From Deltaproteobacteria bacterium (GTDB lineage: Bacteria; Desulfobacterota; Binatia; Binatales; Binataceae), in contig JAJXYM010000125.1 in the NCBI GenBank assembly GCA_021780585.1, forward strand, positions 1-19,722: a stretch of DNA of 19,722 nucleotides, read 5' to 3'. The position numbers and the translations under genes were made by a program. Below the pieces are notes generated by a model, which did no database searches, was not told the DNA's origin, and was given only the letters and a program-made list of their open reading frames with translations. Each line of letters begins with the position of its first letter. Positions within the stretch are counted from its first letter, which is position 1. Positions 5,995-13,592 of this stretch are shown here, one piece after another.

Positions 5995-7896
5995 ATGGCT
6001 CTACCACCTGAGGCGGCCGGACACGCCGCCGAGTCCTCAGGTCTCGGGGGCGGCGGCTCGGCAGCGAAGCCGCACGCGCGACGCGACAGCGTCGTTATCC
6101 GTTTTGCGGGTGACTCGGGTGACGGGATGCAGTTGGCGGGGATGCAGTTCACCGCCGAATCGGCGCTGGCCGGCAACGATATCGCGACCCTGCCCGATTT
6201 CCCCGCGGAAATTCGCGCGCCCGCCGGAACGATCGCCGGAGTGAGCGGCTTTCAGCTCAACTTCTCCAGCCGCGAAGTCTTCACCGCCGGCGACGAACCG
6301 AACGTGCTGGTGGCGATGAATCCGGCGGCGCTCAAGGCGAATCTCGACGATTTGCCGCCCAACGGCGTGATTATCGTCGATCGCGAGGCGTTCAATGAAG
6401 CCAATGTGAAGCGCGCGGGCTACGCCACGAATCCGCTCACCGATCATTCGCTGGACAAGTTCCAGGTTTTCCAGGTCGATGTCTCGAAGCTGACCAACGC
6501 GGCGCTGCATAGCACGGGACTCAACAACCGCGCGGTCTTCCGCTGCCGCAACATGTTCGTCCTCGGGATGCTCTCGTGGCTGTTTCAGCGGCCGATCGAG
6601 AGCACCGAGCGCTGGCTCGAGGGACGCTTCCGGAAGACGCCGGAGTTGCTCAACGCGAACCTGCTGGCGCTGCGGGCGGGCTTCAATTACGGCGATACCA
6701 CCGAAATGTTCGCGAGTTCGTACGAAGTGCAACCCGCGAAGATCGTGCCGGGACTGTATCGCAATATCACCGGCAACAGCGCGACCGCGCTGGGCTTCGT
6801 CGCGGCGGCGGTGAAATCCGGACGGCCGTTGTTCCTTGGCTCCTACCCGATTACGCCGGCCAGCGACGTGCTGCACGAACTCGCAGGCTACAAGAACTTC
6901 GCCGTCTACACCTTTCAGGCCGAGGACGAAATCGCCGGCGTAAGCTCGGCGATCGGCGCGGCCTTCGGAGGCGCGATCGCGATCACGACGACCTCCGGCC
7001 CGGGCATGAATCTCAAGGCCGAGGCGGTCGGACTCGCGGTCAAGACCGAGTTGCCGATGGTGATCACCGACGTGCAGCGGGCCGGACCGTCCACCGGGAT
7101 GCCGACCAAGCCGGAGCAGGCCGACCTGCTCATGGCCATGTACGGACGCCATGGCGAATCGCCGATTCCGATTATCGCGGCGGCGACGCCGGCGGACTGC
7201 TTCGAATGCGCCTATGAGGCGGTGCGGCTGGCGGTCAGTTACATGACGCCGGTGATCCTGCTGACCGACGGCCAGTTGGCCAACGGCTCTGAGCCGTGGC
7301 TGCTGCCGGATGCCGACAAGCTGCCGCCGATCAAGGTCGAATTCGCCTCCGATCCGAACGGTTTCATGCCGTACAAGCGGAACCCGGAGACGCTGGCGCG
7401 GCTGTGGGCGATTCCCGGCACGCCCGGCCTCGAGCATCGGATTGGCGGACTCTCGAGCGAGGACGTGACCGGCAACGTCAGCTACTCGCCGGCCAACAAT
7501 GAGCTGATGGTGCGCACGCGCGCGCGCAAGATCGCCGGAATCGCGCGGGAGATTCCGCCGACGACGATTTTCGGCGACGCCAACGGCGGCGACGTGGTCG
7601 TGCTGGGCTGGGGTTCGACCTACGGCGCGGTGCGCGAGGCGGTCAAGCAGTTACGCGACAAGGGCAAGAGCGTCTCGCATATCCATTTGCGCTATCTGAA
7701 TCCGCTCCCGGCCGATTTGAGCGACCAATTGCGCAAGTTCAAAAAGGTGATGGTCGCCGAGATGAACATGGGGCAACTGCTCAAGATGATTCGCGCCGAC
7801 TATCTGATCGACGCGGTGGGCTGCAACAAGATCCAGGGACGCCCGTTCAAGGTTAACGAGCTGATCAACCGGATCTCGCGATTGCTGGAGGGCTGA
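5995..7896 (+). CDS. korA: 2-oxoacid:ferredoxin oxidoreductase, fused gamma-alpha subunit (KorA type)
   Basis: Product of 633 aa from ATG 5995, with AAGGAG (5978-5983) 11 bases upstream. It is the large subunit of a two-subunit, CoA-dependent oxidoreductase that oxidatively decarboxylates a 2-oxoacid, most likely 2-oxoglutarate, to the acyl-CoA and reduces ferredoxin; the reaction is reversible in some organisms. The N-terminal gamma domain (about 31-215) begins VVIRFAGDSGDGMQLAG and contains LPDFPAEIRAPAGT. The alpha (pyrimidine-binding) domain follows with GSYPITPASD (282-291), QAEDEIAG and TTTSGPGMNLKAEA (331-344). The first 30 residues are a glycine/alanine-rich extension of unknown role. 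Fusion of gamma and alpha with a separate beta is the KorAB pattern of Mycobacterium and of reductive-TCA bacteria. No delta (ferredoxin-like) subunit is present. Substrate choice is inferred from architecture. Confidence 0.92.
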   Translation: MALPPEAAGHAAESSGLGGGGSAAKPHARRDSVVIRFAGDSGDGMQLAGMQFTAESALAGNDIATLPDFPAEIRAPAGTIAGVSGFQLNFSSREVFTAGDEPNVLVAMNPAALKANLDDLPPNGVIIVDREAFNEANVKRAGYATNPLTDHSLDKFQVFQVDVSKLTNAALHSTGLNNRAVFRCRNMFVLGMLSWLFQRPIESTERWLEGRFRKTPELLNANLLALRAGFNYGDTTEMFASSYEVQPAKIVPGLYRNITGNSATALGFVAAAVKSGRPLFLGSYPITPASDVLHELAGYKNFAVYTFQAEDEIAGVSSAIGAAFGGAIAITTTSGPGMNLKAEAVGLAVKTELPMVITDVQRAGPSTGMPTKPEQADLLMAMYGRHGESPIPIIAAATPADCFECAYEAVRLAVSYMTPVILLTDGQLANGSEPWLLPDADKLPPIKVEFASDPNGFMPYKRNPETLARLWAIPGTPGLEHRIGGLSSEDVTGNVSYSPANNELMVRTRARKIAGIAREIPPTTIFGDANGGDVVVLGWGSTYGAVREAVKQLRDKGKSVSHIHLRYLNPLPADLSDQLRKFKKVMVAEMNMGQLLKMIRADYLIDAVGCNKIQGRPFKVNELINRISRLLEG

Positions 7897-7902
7897 TTGG
7901 CG

Positions 7903-8901
7903 ATGGCTACGGCGCTGACCCGCAAGGATTTTGTTTCCGATCAGGAAGTACGCTGGTGTCCAGGATGCGGTGATTACGCGATTCTGGCGCAAGTGCAGAA
8001 AATAATGCCGGAGTTCGGCATCCCGCGCGAGAATATCGTGTTCATTTCGGGAATCGGCTGTTCGAGCCGCTTTCCGTATTACATGAACACCTATGGATTC
8101 CACACGATTCATGGTCGCGCGCCGGCGATCGCGACGGGCCTCAAGATCACCCGGCCGGACCTTGACGTGTGGGTCGTCACCGGCGACGGCGACGGGCTGT
8201 CGATCGGCGGCAACCATCTGATCCACGCGCTCCGGCGCAATATCGACCTCAATATCCTGCTCTTCAACAACCAGATTTACGGCCTCACCAAGGGGCAGTA
8301 TTCGCCGACCTCCGAATTCGGCAAGGTCACCAAATCGACCCCGATGGGATCGGTGGATTTTCCGTTCAATCCGATCACCGTGGCGCTGGGCGCGCATGCG
8401 ACCTTCGTCGCGCGGTCGGTCGACGTTGAACAGAAGCATCTGGGCGAGACGCTCAAACGCGCGCATGGGCATCGCGGAGCCGCGTTCGTCGAAATCCTGC
8501 AGAACTGCAACATCTTCAACGACGGCGCCTTCAACGACGTTACCGACAAGGCGATCAAGGCGGACCATCAGCTCGTGCTCGAGAATGGCAAACCGCTGGT
8601 CTTTGGCAAGAACCGCGACAAGGGCATCCGGATGAACGGTAATCGGCCGGAAGTCGTGACGCTGGGCCACGGCGTGAGCGAAGCCGATTTGGTCGTGCAT
8701 GACGAGACCAACCTGTCGCTGGCGTTCATGCTCGGGAACTTCGAGGCGCCGCTGCCGACGCCGGTCGGGGTTTTCTACGCGACGAATCGGCCGGCCTACG
8801 ATGCCGCGATGAACGCGCAGTTGGCGGAAGCGCGCGCCAAACAGGGCGAGGGCGATCTCGCGGCGCTGCTCAAGCGCGGCGACACCTGGACCGTGAGCTG
8901 A
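7903..8901 (+). CDS. korB: 2-oxoacid:ferredoxin oxidoreductase beta subunit (KorB type)
   Basis: Product of 332 aa from ATG 7903; an in-frame TTG at 7897 directly after the korA stop is also possible. GGAGGG (7887-7892) inside the korA end is the ribosome site, so the two genes are coupled. This subunit binds thiamine diphosphate and one [4Fe-4S] cluster. The ThDP motif runs G-D-G-D-G (94-98) to N-N (122-123). Cysteines at the cluster positions are present: WCPGCGD (Cys19, Cys22), GIGCSSRFPYY (Cys53) and LQNCNIF (Cys202). It ends with the usual VEILQNC...FND region and a C-terminal tail. It forms the catalytic complex with KorA. A strong terminator follows 26 bases after the stop. Confidence 0.94.
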   Translation: MATALTRKDFVSDQEVRWCPGCGDYAILAQVQKIMPEFGIPRENIVFISGIGCSSRFPYYMNTYGFHTIHGRAPAIATGLKITRPDLDVWVVTGDGDGLSIGGNHLIHALRRNIDLNILLFNNQIYGLTKGQYSPTSEFGKVTKSTPMGSVDFPFNPITVALGAHATFVARSVDVEQKHLGETLKRAHGHRGAAFVEILQNCNIFNDGAFNDVTDKAIKADHQLVLENGKPLVFGKNRDKGIRMNGNRPEVVTLGHGVSEADLVVHDETNLSLAFMLGNFEAPLPTPVGVFYATNRPAYDAAMNAQLAEARAKQGEGDLAALLKRGDTWTVS

Positions 8902-8927
8902 CGGGTTTCACGCGCACCTTGAACGAA

Positions 8928-8958
8928 AAAACCCACGGCGCTTGCGGCCGTGGGTTTT
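8928..8958. terminator. strong bidirectional Rho-independent terminator
   Basis: AAAACCCACGGC (8928-8939) and GCCGTGGGTTTT (8947-8958) are perfect 12-bp complements around a seven-base loop. A T-tract follows on the + side (TTTTGCTTT) and an A-tract precedes it (AAAAAA from 8926), which reads as a T-tract on the minus strand. It sits between convergent genes, korB (+) and the amidohydrolase (-), and probably terminates both. Confidence 0.92.
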
Positions 8959-8997
8959 GCTTTGCGCCGCCGCGCGGGCGGCGCCGGACTCGCGCGG

Positions 8998-10170
8998 TCA
9001 GAGCTTCAGGTTGTAGGCGCTAATCACGTTGCCGCCGAGCAGCTTCGCGCGCGGCGCCTCGGGCAGCTTCTCCGCGATCTCTTCGAGCTCTTCGAGATAG
9101 TCGCCGGTATGGTCGGGATGGGGAAAATCCGACGCCCAGAAGAAACGATCCTCGCCGCATAGCCGCATCATCGCGGGCAACGCATGCTCGTCGGGATCGG
9201 CGGAGACCCACACGTTGCGGCCGAAATAGCTGCTCGGCCGCTCCTTGAGCGGCAGGCCGCGCCCGATGATGCTGTCGTAAACCGCGTCCATCCGATCGAA
9301 CCAGTAGCTGGTCCATCCGGCTCCGACTTCCAGAATCACGAGCTTGAGTCGGGGAAATTTGTCGAACGTGCCGTACTGGAAAAAGCTCGCGAGCGCATGG
9401 CGGCTCGCGTCGGAGGCCGTGACGTTCAGAAAGAAATGCTGCTTGCGCACATACTCGAGGGCGTAGCGTCCCGGCAGCGCCCATTGCGGCTCGAGCGACA
9501 CGTGGATGCCGATCGGGACGTCGAGTTCCTGCGCCTTGGCGAAGAGCACGTCATGGTCGGGATGGGCGTGCGGCTTGCGCGTCATCGTGAACTGCACCAT
9601 CCATCCGCCCTTGCATCCCGCCTTGACCGAGCGTTCAAGTTCGGCGGCGGCGGCCGCGGGGTCGCCGAGCGAGAGGTGGGCGACCGGAATCAGCCGGCCG
9701 CCGCTGTCGGAGCACCAATCGACGATCCAGCGGTTGTACGCCCGCGTCATCGCCTGCGCGTAGTCGGCGTCCTCGCACTCGGTTTCCCAGGTCAGCGCGA
9801 GGCTCGGATAGATGATCGCGGCGTCGAGCCCCTCGCGATTGAGCCGTTCGATCCGTTCGCGCGCGTCGACCGCGCCGAGCGGCACGTCCTGACCGTACTT
9901 GCGGCGCGGGTTGAACGAACCCTTCTCCCGCGTCACCTCGCCCATCGCGGCGATATTGCTGAACGTGCCCTTGCGTGACACTCGCGACGGCTGGCCGGCG
10001 ATTTCGAGATACTCGAGGCCGTCTTCGTCTTCCTTGATGCGCAGCGCGGTCGGCTGGTAGCGCGCCTCGCAGTTTTGTTCCCAAAGATGCCGGTCTTCGA
10101 GAATGTGGCCGTCGGCGTCGACGGCGCCCGGATATTTGAGCCGATGGATCCGTTCGTTGGTTTCACGCAT
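8998..10170 (-). CDS. amidohydrolase-2 (ACMSD-like) family metal-dependent hydrolase
   Basis: Product of 390 aa. The start at 10170 (MRETNERIHRLKYPG) has GAGG 8 bases upstream on the coding strand; a much longer open frame continues upstream, but it is antisense to the carboxylase. Family features are the N-terminal metal site D-A-D-G-H (18-22; His22), HAHPDHD (201-207), IGIHVS (His223), ILEVGAGW (Glu281) and WASDFPHPDH (Asp348). The first metal motif is D-x-D-G-H rather than the more usual H-x-H. Relatives act as decarboxylases or C-C/C-N hydrolases on ring-cleavage and other acidic substrates; the substrate here is unknown. It is cytoplasmic and transcribed divergently from the acyl-CoA carboxylase genes, which may indicate a shared degradation pathway. 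Confidence 0.85.
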   Translation of the reverse strand: MRETNERIHRLKYPGAVDADGHILEDRHLWEQNCEARYQPTALRIKEDEDGLEYLEIAGQPSRVSRKGTFSNIAAMGEVTREKGSFNPRRKYGQDVPLGAVDARERIERLNREGLDAAIIYPSLALTWETECEDADYAQAMTRAYNRWIVDWCSDSGGRLIPVAHLSLGDPAAAAAELERSVKAGCKGGWMVQFTMTRKPHAHPDHDVLFAKAQELDVPIGIHVSLEPQWALPGRYALEYVRKQHFFLNVTASDASRHALASFFQYGTFDKFPRLKLVILEVGAGWTSYWFDRMDAVYDSIIGRGLPLKERPSSYFGRNVWVSADPDEHALPAMMRLCGEDRFFWASDFPHPDHTGDYLEELEEIAEKLPEAPRAKLLGGNVISAYNLKL

Positions 10171-10193
10171 GACCGCGCCTCGATTCGATTGGG

Positions 10194-10220
10194 ATTTTCG
10201 TAACCTGGCCCACGTTTCAA
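10194..10220 (-). promoter_or_regulatory. weak candidate promoter for the amidohydrolase
   Basis: On the minus strand TTGAAA (plus 10215-10220) is followed after 15 bases by GAAAAT (plus 10194-10199). The -35 box is good, the -10 box is moderate and the spacing is short. It lies 24-50 bases upstream of the start at 10170, the right side and distance for a promoter. Confidence 0.3.
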
Positions 10221-10278
10221 GTAGTGCGATCGGGGATTGAGCGTCAAGCTCCGGCGCTGTGCCGATCGCGCGCGGGCT

Positions 10279-10287
10279 TGCTACGAT
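10279..10287 (+). promoter_or_regulatory. candidate extended -10 promoter for the carboxylase unit
   Basis: TGCTACGAT (10279-10287) fits an extended -10 (TGNTANNAT). It lies 18 bases before the ATG at 10306 and just ahead of the ribosome site GGAGG (10296-10300), implying a very short leader. No clear -35 box. It is the same word as before the rhodanese gene and, on the other strand, before the second acyl-CoA dehydrogenase. Confidence 0.35.
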
Positions 10288-10305
10288 GGGCGCGCGGAGG
10301 ACGCC

Positions 10306-11862
10306 ATGAGCTGGCAGGATGAACTCGACGAAATTCGCCGCCGCAACGAAATCGCCCTCCAGATGGGCGGGGCGGAGAATATCAAGCGGCAGCATGACGG
10401 CGGCAAGCTCACCGTGCGCGAACGGATCGATCGGCTGCTCGATCCCGGTTCGCTGCACGAATACGGCGCGCTGGCCGGCGCGACGAAATACGAAGGCGCG
10501 CGGCTGGCCGAGTTCCGTCCGTCGAATTTCGTGCTCGGCACGGGTCGGATCAACGGCCGCCGCGTGGTCGTCGGCGGTGACGACTTCACGGTGCGTGGCG
10601 GCGCGGCCGACGCGGCGATCCATAGCAAGCAGGTATGGGGCGAGATGCTCGCGCACGAGCATCGGATGCCGATGGTGCGGTTGGTCGACGGTTCCGGCGG
10701 CGGCGGCAGTATTCGCACCTTCGAAACGGTCAAGGCGACCTACGTTCCGGCCAATCCCGGCTTCGACGTCCTGGTCAGGCTGATGGGGGAGGTTCCCGTC
10801 GTCGCGGGTTGCATGGGATCGGTGGCGGGACTCGGCGCGGCGCGCGTGGCGGCGTCGCATTTCTCCGTGATGGTGCGCGGATCGAGCCAGCTTTTCGTCG
10901 CCGGACCGCCGGTGGTGAAGTACGGCGTCGGCGAGGACCTGACCAAGGAGGAGCTGGGCGGATCGCAGATCCACGCTTATGTCAGCGGCGCGGTCGACAA
11001 CGAGGCCGAGAGCGAGGACGACGCCTTCGCGCAGATCCGGCGTTTTCTTTCCTATCTGCCGCAGAACGTATGGCAGACGCCGCCGCGCGCCGAGCCGCAT
11101 GACGATCCGAACCGGCGCGAGGAGGATCTGATCGATTTCATCCCGCGCAATCGGCGCGCCGGCTACGACGCGCGCCGGATGGTTGAATTGATCGTCGATC
11201 GCGATTCGTTCTTCGAAATCGCGCCGTATTTCGGCGGCTCGCTGATCGCCGGCTTCGCGCGGCTCGACGGCTGGCCGGTCGGCCTGATGGCGAACGATCC
11301 GTACGTGATCGGCGGTTCGCTCGACGCTTCGGCCTCGGACAAGCTGGCCCGCTTCGTCGACATGTGCGACACATTCCATCTGCCGGTGGTGAACTTCGTC
11401 GATCAGCCGGGATTTCTGATCGGCCGCGACGCGGAAATGACGGGCACGATCCGCCATGGCGTGCGGGCGCTCTACGCGGTGTTCCAGGCCGAGACGCCGT
11501 GGGTCGCGGTGATCGTGCGGCGGGTTTTCGGGGTCGCGGGCGCCGGCCACGGCAAGACCACCGGACTCAATTTCCGCTACGCCTGGCCGTCGGGCGATTG
11601 GGGTTCGCTGCCGCTGGAAGGCGGAATCGAGGCGGCCTACAAGCGCGACCTCGCGGCGGCGAAGGATCCGGACAAACTGCGCGCGGAACTGGAGGAGCGC
11701 TTCAACGCGCTCCGCTCGCCGCTGCGCACGGCTGAGATGTTCGGCATCGAGGAGATTATCGATCCGCGCGATACCCGCCCCCTGCTGGTCGATTGGGTGC
11801 GGCAGGCGTACGAGATCATCCCGACGCGGCTCGGACCGCGGGCGCGCATGATGCGGCCGTGA
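10306..11862 (+). CDS. acyl-CoA carboxylase, carboxyltransferase (beta) subunit
   Basis: Product of 518 aa, the normal size for propionyl-/methylcrotonyl-CoA carboxylase beta subunits. ATG 10306 has GGAGG five bases upstream. It moves the carboxyl group from carboxybiotin to an acyl-CoA. The N-half has KLTVRERIDRLLDPGSLHEYG (34-54) and the VVGGDDFTVRGGA region (88-100). The C-half has PVVNFVDQPGFLIG (360-373) and VRRVFGVAGAGHG (405-417), which form the second crotonase-type active-site half. Odd point: where most members carry a D-S-G-G-A-R motif, this one has VDGSGGGGS (127-135). The acyl substrate cannot be read from sequence. A small biotin-carrier gene follows 80 bases downstream; the biotin carboxylase must be elsewhere. 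Confidence 0.9.
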   Translation: MSWQDELDEIRRRNEIALQMGGAENIKRQHDGGKLTVRERIDRLLDPGSLHEYGALAGATKYEGARLAEFRPSNFVLGTGRINGRRVVVGGDDFTVRGGAADAAIHSKQVWGEMLAHEHRMPMVRLVDGSGGGGSIRTFETVKATYVPANPGFDVLVRLMGEVPVVAGCMGSVAGLGAARVAASHFSVMVRGSSQLFVAGPPVVKYGVGEDLTKEELGGSQIHAYVSGAVDNEAESEDDAFAQIRRFLSYLPQNVWQTPPRAEPHDDPNRREEDLIDFIPRNRRAGYDARRMVELIVDRDSFFEIAPYFGGSLIAGFARLDGWPVGLMANDPYVIGGSLDASASDKLARFVDMCDTFHLPVVNFVDQPGFLIGRDAEMTGTIRHGVRALYAVFQAETPWVAVIVRRVFGVAGAGHGKTTGLNFRYAWPSGDWGSLPLEGGIEAAYKRDLAAAKDPDKLRAELEERFNALRSPLRTAEMFGIEEIIDPRDTRPLLVDWVRQAYEIIPTRLGPRARMMRP

Positions 11863-11942
11863 GACGCGGATCGGACAAATCGGAAGGCCGCGCGTGAGGC
11901 CTCGCGCCCGCCCGGCCATGGCGAAAGGAACCAAATCGTCGG

Positions 11943-12152
11943 ATGGATTTGCGAAGTCCCGGAGTTGGCAAGGTGCTGCGGATCGAAATCGCGGCGGGCG
12001 CGCTGGTGGCGCGCGGTCAGGAATTGATGGTTATCGAATCAATGAAGGTCGAGATTCCGATCAAGGCCGGCGCCGCCGGGCGCGTGCGCGAAGTGACGGT
12101 CGCCCCTGGCGATCACGTCGCGCGCAATCAGGTGTTGGTCCGGATCGAATAG
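11943..12152 (+). CDS. stand-alone biotin attachment (BCCP) domain protein
   Basis: Product of 69 aa, the length of one biotinyl domain. The motif I-E-S-M-K-V (31-36) carries the lysine to be biotinylated (Lys35); lipoyl domains have D-K instead of M-K. The half-repeats SPGVGKVLRIEIAAG and GAAGRVREVTVAPGD are the paired hammerhead turns of the fold. The ATG at 11943 starts exactly where the fold begins. The ribosome site AAAGGA (11924-11929) is rather far, 13 bases. It probably serves as carrier for the carboxyltransferase directly upstream. The usual EAMKM is changed to ESMKV, which is seen in other carriers. Confidence 0.88.
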   Translation: MDLRSPGVGKVLRIEIAAGALVARGQELMVIESMKVEIPIKAGAAGRVREVTVAPGDHVARNQVLVRIE

Positions 12153-12154
12153 AC

Positions 12155-12189
12155 CGCGCGACAACGGCCGGCTTCAGCGCCGTCGCGCG
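12155..12189. terminator. dyad between convergent genes, possible terminator
   Basis: CGCGCGAC (12155-12162) and GTCGCGCG (12182-12189) pair perfectly over 8 bases, with further GGC/GCC pairing inside the loop. They occupy the 42-base gap between the biotin-carrier stop and the stop of the convergent acyl-CoA dehydrogenase. There is no T-run on either side, so it would be a weak or Rho-assisted terminator. Confidence 0.4.
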
Positions 12190-12194
12190 CGCGG

Positions 12195-13379
12195 CTATCC
12201 CTTCGGCAGTCCGAGCATCCGCTCGCCGATGATGTTCTTCTGGATTTCGCTGGTGCCCGCCGCGATCGTCAGTCCGCGCGCCGCCAGCATCCGGTAGAGC
12301 CATCGGCCGCCGTCGATCGCCCGGTCCGCGCGATATTCGAGTTGCGCGTATGGTCCGAGCAATTCCATCGCGAACTTGTTCAACCGCACGTTAAGCTCGC
12401 TGTAGGTGAGCTTCGGCAGCGAGCTTTCCGGTCCGGGCGGACGGCCCTTGAGCCGCGCGGTGAGCAGCCGCAACTCGATCAGCCGCACGGCTTCGGCCTC
12501 GGCGCGAAACTCGGCCAGCCGCTGACGGACACGCGCGTCGTCCCACGCCGAGCCGCCGTTGCGCGGCAGCGATTTCGCCATCCGCGCCAGCTCCTCGACC
12601 AGCGGCGTCATGTCGCGCGCGCGCCGCTCGAACATCAGGGAGGTCAGCGCCACCAGCCAGCCGTTGTTCTTCCCGCCGACGATATTCGCCTTGGGCACGC
12701 GCACGTCCTCGAAGAACACCTCGTTGAAGCCGCGGTCACCGGTGAGCTGCACCAGCGGACGCACCGAGATTCCGGGACTGTGCATATCCACCAGCAGGTA
12801 GGTGATGCCCTTGTGCTTGGGCGCGTCGGGATCGCTGCGCACCAGCAGGAAGCACATGTCGGCGTGATGCGCGTCGGAGGTCCATACCTTCTGGCCGTTG
12901 ACGATAAAATCGTCGCCGTCCTCGACCGCCGCCGTCTTGAGCGAGGCGAGGTCGGAGCCCGAGCCCGGCTCCGAATAGCCCTGGCACCAAATCTCCCGCG
13001 CCGCGAGCATCTTTGGCAGATAGCGCCCGCGCTGCTCTTCCGTCCCCCAATGCATCAGCGTCGGTCCGACCAGCGCGATACCCTGCGCGTTGACCATCTG
13101 CGGCGCGCCGGCCCGCGCCAGCTCCTCGTGATAGATCACCTGCTGCGTGAGGCTCGCGCCGCGTCCGCCGTTTTCCTTTGGCCAGTGAATCGCGACCCAT
13201 CCGCCCGCATGCATCCGCTGATGCCATGCGACGCGGCGTTCCCATTCCTCGCCCTCCTCGTCGGCGAAGAACTCCACCGTGAAATCGGGCCGGCGATGGT
13301 CGCGCGGCAGATTCGCCGCCAGCCATCCGCGCAACTCCTGGCGAAACGCTTCGTCTTCTGCGCTGAATCGGAAGTCCAT
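12195..13379 (-). CDS. acyl-CoA dehydrogenase (first paralogue)
   Basis: Product of 394 aa. Start ATG at 13379 (MDFRFSAEDEAFRQELRGWL), chosen because GGAAAGGAAG lies about 7 bases upstream and the N-terminus matches the family; the frame runs 11 codons further. It is an FAD enzyme catalysing alpha,beta-dehydrogenation of an acyl-CoA and passing electrons to electron-transfer flavoprotein. Blocks seen: HWPKENGGRG (65-74), WCQGYSEPGSGSD (131-143), NGQKVWTSDA (161-170), GFNEVFFEDVRVP (217-229) and GTSEIQKNIIGERMLGLP (375-392). The Glu of the EGT motif used as base in medium-chain enzymes is replaced (A-A-G-T-S). The base may instead be Glu251 in LMFER, as in other family branches. It is divergent from the cytochrome gene and convergent with the biotin carrier. 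Confidence 0.93.
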   Translation of the reverse strand: MDFRFSAEDEAFRQELRGWLAANLPRDHRRPDFTVEFFADEEGEEWERRVAWHQRMHAGGWVAIHWPKENGGRGASLTQQVIYHEELARAGAPQMVNAQGIALVGPTLMHWGTEEQRGRYLPKMLAAREIWCQGYSEPGSGSDLASLKTAAVEDGDDFIVNGQKVWTSDAHHADMCFLLVRSDPDAPKHKGITYLLVDMHSPGISVRPLVQLTGDRGFNEVFFEDVRVPKANIVGGKNNGWLVALTSLMFERRARDMTPLVEELARMAKSLPRNGGSAWDDARVRQRLAEFRAEAEAVRLIELRLLTARLKGRPPGPESSLPKLTYSELNVRLNKFAMELLGPYAQLEYRADRAIDGGRWLYRMLAARGLTIAAGTSEIQKNIIGERMLGLPKG

Positions 13380-13489
13380 CGCGCGCTTCCTTTCCACCGG
13401 TCCCACCGCCATTCCGCGATCGTCCGGCCGGATGCCACCGTCAGGTTGTCGCTACGGGCCGATAATCGCACAGGCGGGAGCGGCTTCGC

Positions 13490-13499
13490 AAAGCGCTTT
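13490..13499. other. perfect 10-bp palindrome in divergent intergenic region
   Basis: AAAGCGCTTT (13490-13499) is self-complementary and lies in the 213-base space between the divergent acyl-CoA dehydrogenase and cytochrome b genes. It could be a regulator site, but no second copy was noticed and no promoter pair could be read around it. The rest of this gap shows no convincing feature. Confidence 0.2.
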
Positions 13500-13592
13500 C
13501 GAGCTTCGGGCGCGCACGATCTTCGCCTCTGGCGCGCGCGACGCATTTGCGCTTCGATCGGTCGTGAAGCTCGCATGGGGAGAGCCTTCGCC

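Noticed and set aside
6037..7437. A 466-codon minus-strand frame opposite korA
   Set aside because: Shadow frame with low-complexity Arg/His/Gly composition; korA on the other strand carries all family motifs.
8998..11934. A 978-codon open frame on the minus strand spanning the amidohydrolase and the whole carboxylase antisense strand
   Set aside because: Only the last 390 codons resemble a protein family. The rest is Arg/His/Asp-rich antisense of a clear carboxyltransferase gene, an effect of high GC content.
11894..12232. 112-codon + frame starting before the biotin carrier, suggesting a frameshifted longer carrier
   Set aside because: The biotinyl domain is complete from ATG 11943, and the other frame has no relation to carrier sequences.
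13437..13592. Promoter from TTGTCG and GATAAT near 13446-13466
   Set aside because: The spacing is only 9 bases, far too short for a sigma-70-type promoter.
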